Translations under genes and position numbers: made by a program
Source of the DNA: Phycisphaerales bacterium
Lineage (GTDB): Bacteria; Planctomycetota; Phycisphaerae; Phycisphaerales; SM1A02
NCBI GenBank assembly: GCA_007125255.1
Contig: SLDM01000185.1
Coordinates: 1-9,687 of the forward strand
Reading direction: 5' to 3'
DNA: 9,687 bases
In this document: piece by piece, positions 5,102 through 9,687 of the stretch
How positions within the stretch are numbered: the stretch's first letter is position 1
Layout of the letters: each line of letters opens with the position of its first letter
Notes under the pieces: model-generated
Told to the model about the DNA's origin: nothing
Database searches by the model: none
Seen by the model: only the letters and a program-made list of their open reading frames with translations

Positions 5102-6847
5102 GTGAAGAAGATCGATCGAGCGCCATGGTCGCGCTCCAGGAACCGTCTGGCCGCCTGCCGGTGGGCACTGCTGATCACCGCCGCGGCAACGACGGCCGTG
5201 GTCGTTCAGTCCGGCACCGCCGACCGAGACAGCGGAGCCCGGCATTCCGACTCCCATCCGGTGGAACTTTCCGTCAACGTCCGCTCCCTGCCGACACTCC
5301 GGGTGCAAATGGACCCGGTCCCGCTCGGACTCGATATTCTCCCCGAAGCCGCGGCGGGCTCTCTGGCCGGTTCGTGCGCGCCGATCACGGTCACGCATAC
5401 GGACGCCTCCTTCACCGGTGGTCAGTACAACCTGCAGGGCGGCTTCGTGGAAGGCGAGATCGCCATCGCGGTCTACACGCTTCCGCCGGATGCGTTCCCG
5501 ATTCGGGTCGATACGGCCGAGATCATCTTCGGCACCCAGAATGCCTCCGTGCCCACCACGACGGAATGGTCCTTCCTGGTCTGGGAGGGACTCCCCGCAC
5601 CGGGCAATCTGGTCGCCGAGTTCTCCTCGGACGGGCTGATCCTGCCGCATCTCCAGATGCCGCCCGGGACCTCCGGAACGAACCTGCTGGTCGAAGTCGA
5701 CCCGGGCGATCCCGACCAGATATTCATCCTGGCGAACCCGGACAACGCCTTTTCGATCGGCTACCGGATCGACCAGCACAACAATCAGTCCGGCACCGGT
5801 TGCCTCACCGAACAGCCCGCTTCATCCAACGCCTTTACCGCCACTGATCTGTCCGGCGTCTCCAGCCCGAACGGCAACTGGATCTTCGCCATCGACTGCG
5901 GCGCATTCGGTTGCCCGGCCGATTTCAGCTCTTTCGCCAACTTCAACATCGGTGGGATCATCAGCTGCTCACCCTCCGGCGACTGGGTCATGCGCGCCAG
6001 CTACACGTCCCTCTCCTGCGTGCCCGCATCCACCGGCGGCTGCTGCCTGCCCTCGGGTTTCTGTAAGACGATGACCGAAGCGCAGTGCGCCGACGGGCTC
6101 GGCCTGTACCTCGGGGACGAGGTCTCCTGTCAGGGCGTCAACTGCGCAGCGCTTTTCGGCGCGTGCTGTTTCGGTGACAAGTGCCTCTTCCCCGCCCCCC
6201 AGGCATCCTGCCTGGCCGACGGCGGGGTCTGGCTCGGTTCCGGCGTGACCTGCTCCGGCAATCCGTGTACCGATCCCACCGGCGCCTGCTGTATCGAGAG
6301 TACGGGTGCGTGTGATCAGTTCACCGAAGAGATCTGCGGAATCGTTGACGGCGTGTGGCAGGGTCCCGGCGTGCAGTGTGCCGATATCACCTGCTTCCCC
6401 GCCGGCGCATGCTGCCTTCCCGATGGCGGCTGCGAAGAGAATGTCTCGCCGGAATCGTGCGCTGATCTCGGCGGCGCGTTCCAGGGCGACGGCACTTCCT
6501 GCGCTTCGACGAGTTGCCCGCAACCCGAAGGAGCATGCTGCCTGGCCAACGGCAATTGCGTGGTCTTCACCGAGACCAGTTGTAACAATGTCGGCGGCAC
6601 CTGGGCCGGACCCGCCACCGACTGCAGCGATGCCGGTGGATCCGGAACCGCGGACATCTGCGAAGATCCGACCTCCCCATGTCCGGCCGATCTGAATCGT
6701 GGCGGCGTCGTGAACGTCTTCGACCTGCTGATCCTGCTTGACAGTTGGGGCACCTGCCCGGCTTGCCCGGCCGATCTCGATGGCAACGGCGTCGTGAACG
6801 TCTTTGACCTGCTGATCCTGCTCGACAGCTGGGGCCCCTGTCCCTGA
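5102..6847 (+). CDS. Secreted Cys-rich repeat protein with two C-terminal dockerin-like repeats
   Basis: The function is unknown; the protein is predicted to be exported. Translation starts at GTG (581 aa). Residues 1-20 are strongly basic and 21-36 hydrophobic, with likely signal-peptidase cleavage near residue 40. Residues 90-306 form a beta-rich-looking domain of unrecognised family with Cys at 92, 234, 266, 271, 289 and 306. Residues 312-508 hold five Cys-rich repeats of about 41 residues (GACC...G.C......C...GG.W.G....C....C). Residues 527-581 are two 28-residue dockerin-like EF-hand repeats (CPADL...GVVNVFDLLILLDSWG.CP). The many paired Cys residues suggest disulfides and hence an oxidising location outside the cytoplasm. 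Dockerin-type repeats bind calcium and, in cellulosomes, cohesins; no cohesin is visible here, so the repeats may serve as a stability or anchoring module. The gene appears monocistronic, with its own terminator 87 nt after the stop. Confidence 0.8.
   Translation: MKKIDRAPWSRSRNRLAACRWALLITAAATTAVVVQSGTADRDSGARHSDSHPVELSVNVRSLPTLRVQMDPVPLGLDILPEAAAGSLAGSCAPITVTHTDASFTGGQYNLQGGFVEGEIAIAVYTLPPDAFPIRVDTAEIIFGTQNASVPTTTEWSFLVWEGLPAPGNLVAEFSSDGLILPHLQMPPGTSGTNLLVEVDPGDPDQIFILANPDNAFSIGYRIDQHNNQSGTGCLTEQPASSNAFTATDLSGVSSPNGNWIFAIDCGAFGCPADFSSFANFNIGGIISCSPSGDWVMRASYTSLSCVPASTGGCCLPSGFCKTMTEAQCADGLGLYLGDEVSCQGVNCAALFGACCFGDKCLFPAPQASCLADGGVWLGSGVTCSGNPCTDPTGACCIESTGACDQFTEEICGIVDGVWQGPGVQCADITCFPAGACCLPDGGCEENVSPESCADLGGAFQGDGTSCASTSCPQPEGACCLANGNCVVFTETSCNNVGGTWAGPATDCSDAGGSGTADICEDPTSPCPADLNRGGVVNVFDLLILLDSWGTCPACPADLDGNGVVNVFDLLILLDSWGPCP
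6035..6625 (+). repeat. Five tandem Cys-rich protein repeats of about 41 residues
   Basis: Repeat units start with GGCC or GACC at 6035, 6158, 6281, 6407 and 6530, so the period is 123 nt except for one unit of 126 nt. Each has a CC pair, a Cys after about 5-7 residues, another about 7-9 later, then GG.W/F/Y.G and two further Cys. The fifth unit ends in GTWAGPATDC; its sixth Cys is displaced into a Gly-rich linker (C520). DNA identity between units is low although the protein pattern is firm, which points to old duplications kept by selection. Confidence 0.85.
6680..6847 (+). repeat. Two 84-nt dockerin-like repeats
   Basis: Units span 6680-6763 and 6764-6847. The 48-nt core from GGCGTCGTG to TGGGGC differs at only three bases, all synonymous. 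The second unit has a full EF-hand pattern (D..D.N......D in DLDGNGVVNVFD). The first reads DLNRGGVVNVFD, with Gly where the fifth-position Asp/Asn ligand is expected. This suggests a recent duplication or gene conversion. Confidence 0.85.
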
Positions 6848-6885
6848 ACAACGGTCCGGTACACCGGTCGCTCGAGGCTGTTTTC

Positions 6886-6909
6886 ACAGACCGCCCCACA
6901 GACCGCCCC
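6886..6909 (+). repeat. Perfect 12-nt tandem duplication
   Basis: ACAGACCGCCCC occurs twice in immediate succession (6886-6897 and 6898-6909), in the 3' untranslated region between the stop at 6847 and the terminator. It is probably a replication-slippage product; no function is evident. Confidence 0.8.
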
Positions 6910-6933
6910 CAAAGCAATTGCTCCGCACCATAC

Positions 6934-6959
6934 CCCCGGCACACCGCCGGGGTTTTTTT
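6934..6959 (+). terminator. Rho-independent terminator of the secreted-protein gene
   Basis: CCCCGGC (6934-6940), the loop ACACC, GCCGGGG (6946-6952) and seven T residues (6953-6959) form a classic intrinsic terminator with a 7-bp all-GC stem. It acts on plus-strand transcripts; read from the other strand there is no T-run after the stem. It ends transcription before the convergent VWA gene, whose 3' end is at 7107. Confidence 0.92.
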
Positions 6960-7106
6960 CTACCGATGGGCGGACGAGCGGCCCGGAATCCCGGTCGATC
7001 GCCGAGATCCGAAAAATCACCGGCGCGGCACATCCGTCGTGGAGAGAGCATCCCGGGGATCACCTGAAGTGCCCTGCCGAAAATCCCTGCCAAAGATCAA
7101 GCGTGG

Positions 7107-9089
7107 TCAGATCGTCATCTTCCGGTGGTAGACCCACCACTCAACCATCAGCAGGACCAGGCAGAGCAGCAGCGCGTACGGCCAGAGCGCCGTGTACCGG
7201 CCGTCCCCGGCGCGGCGGCCCTCGATTCGATCCTCGCCGAAGGTCAACTCATCCACCACGCGCAGATGACCTTCGGTTTCGCTGAAGAGATTGACCGCGT
7301 ACGCCCGGGTCTCCCGCTCGCCCCGCGCCGTGTCGGTCCAGCTCAGGACATGCGGTCCGGTCAGTCGGATCGGCCCCCAGCTCATCTGCGTCGGATCCGG
7401 CGGCGTCAGGCGCTGGGAGCGCCCGTTCGGCAGGGTGAGTTCAATGTCCTGCGCGCCGGCGGGAAGACGCGCGGTCAGGGCCTGACCGGGGCGAAGACTC
7501 TCGCTGACCAGACTCTCACCGATATGTCCGAGGTGTTCAACCGCGTTGAAGACGAACGTGACGAAGCTCGTCAGCATCGGCCAGTTGCTGTCCAGCACAT
7601 CGTTCGTGACGTAGATCATGTTGAGTCCGGCGCGGTCGACGGCGACGATCGCCGGTCCCGCGCTCCCCTCGGCCAGGATGCGCACATCGTCGTCCGGCTG
7701 CAGGGCGGTGAAACTCTGAATGATCAGGTTGTTCATATCGACGTGCCGCATCGCCGGATGCTCATCCTGCACATTGAGAATGAGTTGCCGGCCGCCCTCG
7801 CCGAAGGCGTTCAGTCCTTCGACCGGCGGGGCCTCACCGAACACCAGGTAGCGCCCCGCCGGCAGGGTCTCGGGCACGTGGCTGTCCAGCACGATGACGT
7901 CGTAGCGATCGGTCTGCTCCCGTTCGACCAGGTCATCGAACTGGCGCGCCGTGAGCACATCCAGACGGTCGAGCGGCATGCCCTCGAGGGCGGAGCGGAT
8001 CACGAAGCTCTTCGGCGCAACCAGCGCGACTTCAAGGCGCTTGGCCGGCGGAATCGAGAGCTGCGCGACGTTGTCCACATCGAGATCATCCGCGCGCAGA
8101 TTCGCAATCTCGATCACCGCGCCGCGCGGCTGCTCGAACGGTGAGAAGACGACATTGTTGCGCCCCGGAATGTACTGATTGGCCGCCTCGTCGAACCGGC
8201 CGGAGGGAATCTCGACGGTCCGAATGCCCAGGGCGCTCCCGTCAACGGAGAGCTGCACATCACAGGAGACGGCGTGGTCGTTGAAGTTGACGAGTGAGGC
8301 GAAGACTTCAATGAACGTCGGCCGCGCGAACGGCCGCTCGACGCTCATGGCGGCGATGGCGATGTTGTCCGGCGTTTCCGAGCCCAGGGCGTGGTAGGCC
8401 AGGGTCTCGCCCCGCAGCACCTGCCGATTAAGATCGGCGATCTGTCCGTCGCTGTAGAGTTCAAGCGCCGCCGGCTCGCCGGTCGGACGCGCTTCACCCA
8501 TCTCATCCACGATATTGGTCGTGTACGCGCGGGCGAGCTGCAGGGCCTGTTCGATGCTCGTCTCACCGTGCGTCGGCTGAATGCGGTCCACCGCGCGAAG
8601 CAGTTGCTGGCGGGAACTGGTAAAGCGGGCGATGATCTCCGCGCGGTCGGAGAAGGCGATGATCATCGACTCACCGGGATCGCCGCCGAGCAGACCCCGG
8701 CTGTACCGCGCTTCGATGCGTTCGCGCAGGAGGTCCTTGGCGTGCTCCAGGCGCGAGCGGCCATCCCCGGTATCGGTCGCGTTCATTGATGCGGAGTGGT
8801 CGATGAGAAAGATCGTCTTACCGCCGGAGAGTTCCCCCGCGCGAATCTGCGGCTGCATGACCGAGAGCGCCAGCAGGATGAGCGCGAGCAGTTGCAACAG
8901 AAGCAGAATGTTCCGGCGCAGCTTCTGGAACGGCGCGTTGGCCTGCAGATCTTCGATCGAACGCTGCCAGAGGATCGTGCACGCTATTCTTTGCGTCCGG
9001 CGGCGCAGTTTCAGAAAATACAGCAGCACCAGCGGCGGAATCACCGCCGCGGCGAGGATCAATCCCGTCAACGGCGTCAGCCACGTCAT
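7107..9089 (-). CDS. BatA-like von Willebrand factor A membrane protein
   Basis: This is probably an inner-membrane protein with a metal-dependent protein-binding VWA domain, of the kind encoded beside MoxR ATPases. It has 660 aa. Residues 1-80 form the BatA-type N-terminal module: a membrane segment at about 7-27, then FLKLRRRTQRIACTILWQRS and a second segment at about 60-79. Residues 92-240 are a VWA domain with a complete MIDAS pattern: D97, S99 and S101 in DHSAS, T177 in GETS and D214 in YSDG. Residues 255-345 look like an Ig-like or beta-rich section. Residues 350-520 resemble the glutamine-amidotransferase-like fold often found in such proteins (VIVLDSHVPETLPAGRYLVFG), with no catalytic triad that I can see. 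A C-terminal membrane segment lies at about 637-654, followed by a short basic tail. The ATG at 9089 has a strong GGGGGAGAGG upstream. The DUF58 gene ends 70 nt upstream on the same strand. A role in envelope stress or in assembly of envelope proteins is inferred from the family only. Confidence 0.85.
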   Translation of the reverse strand: MTWLTPLTGLILAAAVIPPLVLLYFLKLRRRTQRIACTILWQRSIEDLQANAPFQKLRRNILLLLQLLALILLALSVMQPQIRAGELSGGKTIFLIDHSASMNATDTGDGRSRLEHAKDLLRERIEARYSRGLLGGDPGESMIIAFSDRAEIIARFTSSRQQLLRAVDRIQPTHGETSIEQALQLARAYTTNIVDEMGEARPTGEPAALELYSDGQIADLNRQVLRGETLAYHALGSETPDNIAIAAMSVERPFARPTFIEVFASLVNFNDHAVSCDVQLSVDGSALGIRTVEIPSGRFDEAANQYIPGRNNVVFSPFEQPRGAVIEIANLRADDLDVDNVAQLSIPPAKRLEVALVAPKSFVIRSALEGMPLDRLDVLTARQFDDLVEREQTDRYDVIVLDSHVPETLPAGRYLVFGEAPPVEGLNAFGEGGRQLILNVQDEHPAMRHVDMNNLIIQSFTALQPDDDVRILAEGSAGPAIVAVDRAGLNMIYVTNDVLDSNWPMLTSFVTFVFNAVEHLGHIGESLVSESLRPGQALTARLPAGAQDIELTLPNGRSQRLTPPDPTQMSWGPIRLTGPHVLSWTDTARGERETRAYAVNLFSETEGHLRVVDELTFGEDRIEGRRAGDGRYTALWPYALLLCLVLLMVEWWVYHRKMTI

Positions 9090-9093
9090 GCGA

Positions 9094-9103
9094 CCTCTCC
9101 CCC
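9094..9103 (-). promoter_or_regulatory. Ribosome binding site of the VWA protein gene
   Basis: GGGGGAGAGG on the minus strand ends 4 nt before the ATG at 9089; its GGAG core lies about 7 nt from the start codon. It is the strongest Shine-Dalgarno in the window and fixes this start. Confidence 0.65.
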
Positions 9104-9159
9104 TGCCTGAAGCGTCAGTGAGTCACAAGGCGCCGGCGCGGTCTCGACAGTTCGAAATC

Positions 9160-9687
9160 TCACCGCAACAGCCCCCGTTTCCGCAGATAGTCCATGAGCA
9201 GCACGTTGAGATCGGTTTTCGTGTCGATCGTCATGTGCATCATGCCGCGACGAACGCAGAACTCACGGAGCTTGCCGCAGTAGGCATTGAGGTTGTCCTT
9301 GTACTTCTTCAATAGCGCCCCGCTGACCGTGACTTCCGCGACGTCATCGTCCTCGATATCCGTCAGGCGCAGATCGCCCTGCAGGCCGGCCGCGCCGGGA
9401 TCGATTTCCTCCGGCGAAAGAAGCTGCATGCAGAAGGTATCGTACCCTCCGCCGGCGAGGTAGCGCAGGCCTTTTTCGTACCCTTCCTTGAACAGGAAGT
9501 CCGAGAGGATGAGCATCACGCCCTTGCCCTGCCGGACCATGGAGATCGACCGCATCGCATCGTCGAACCCGCTGCCGCCCTCGGCTTCCAGCTTGAGCAG
9601 CCACGAGCCCATCTCCTGAACGCGGCGCCCGCCGCGCAGGTTCGACAGCGGCAGGAGGCCGCCGGCATTGAAGGAATAGAGCGAAAC
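9160..9687 (-). CDS. DUF58 family protein (C-terminal 175 residues, cut by window edge)
   Basis: DUF58 proteins have a VWA-like fold and usually sit between a MoxR-type AAA ATPase and VWA membrane proteins. The frame is open to the window edge. A Met at 9612 is internal, because 25 in-frame codons upstream of it (VSLYSFNAGGLLPLSNLRGG...) continue the family pattern without a stop. Typical DUF58 features are the Leu/Gly-rich stretch, KGVMLILSDFLFKEGYEKGL (the SDF segment after a hydrophobic strand), GYDTFCMQLLSPEEIDP, and a C-terminal LREFCVRRGMMHMTIDT segment. The product is cytoplasmic in this part. It is followed after 70 nt by the VWA gene, so the two probably form one operon running right to left, with a moxR gene expected further right. 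Confidence 0.85.
   Translation of the reverse strand, partial: VSLYSFNAGGLLPLSNLRGGRRVQEMGSWLLKLEAEGGSGFDDAMRSISMVRQGKGVMLILSDFLFKEGYEKGLRYLAGGGYDTFCMQLLSPEEIDPGAAGLQGDLRLTDIEDDDVAEVTVSGALLKKYKDNLNAYCGKLREFCVRRGMMHMTIDTKTDLNVLLMDYLRKRGLLR

Noticed and set aside
4162..5178. A 338-codon minus-strand open frame opposite pheA
   Set aside because: pheA is certain from its three domains; the antisense translation has no family resemblance.
7071..7092. Short direct repeat CCCTGCC separated by six bases after the VWA gene stop
   Set aside because: Seven-base direct repeats are expected by chance in this composition, and no structure or terminator results.
7125..8144. A 339-codon plus-strand open frame opposite the VWA gene
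   Set aside because: The VWA protein has a complete MIDAS motif and matching membrane segments, while the antisense product is featureless and Arg/His/Gln-rich.

Overview
The window reads as a GC-rich chromosomal segment of a planctomycete, most likely of the class Phycisphaerae. That placement is an inference. It rests on the secreted protein at 5102-6847, which ends in two dockerin-like EF-hand repeats with the 'DLLILLDSWG.CP' ending and carries Cys-rich 'GACC' repeats, a style I associate with this group. It also rests on weak or absent Shine-Dalgarno sequences at several starts. No rRNA, tRNA, transposase, phage gene or CRISPR array was found.

Layout, left to right. (1) 1-1483, minus strand: the 5' part of accB (biotin carboxyl carrier protein, cut by the window edge), 15 nt behind a complete Xaa-Pro aminopeptidase-type M24 metallopeptidase gene. 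(2) 1484-1866: a 383-nt non-coding gap with an unusual density of inverted repeats and a perfect 18-bp palindrome. It is the best candidate in the window for an unrecognised RNA or regulatory element. (3) 1867-3637, minus strand: two genes for seven-segment membrane proteins that look like distant paralogues of each other and resemble the DUF4203/TMEM198 fold. (4) 3638-3792: a divergent 155-nt promoter region. (5) 3793-4947, plus strand: pheA, a three-domain chorismate mutase/prephenate dehydratase with an ACT domain. (6) 5102-6847, plus strand: a secreted Cys-rich, dockerin-tailed protein, followed by a strong intrinsic terminator at 6934-6959. (7) 7107-9687, minus strand: a BatA-like von Willebrand factor A membrane protein and, upstream of it, the C-terminal part of a DUF58 protein. 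These two belong to the MoxR/DUF58/VWA type of cluster whose MoxR ATPase gene would lie beyond the right edge.

Most of the content is ordinary housekeeping: fatty-acid precursor synthesis, peptide turnover, phenylalanine synthesis and envelope-associated VWA proteins. The parts that deserve a second look are the structured gap upstream of the peptidase-accB pair, the five near-exact 41-residue Cys-rich repeats, the recently duplicated dockerin-like repeats of which one has lost a calcium ligand, the tandem membrane paralogues, and a departure in the phenylalanine-binding motif of the P-protein.
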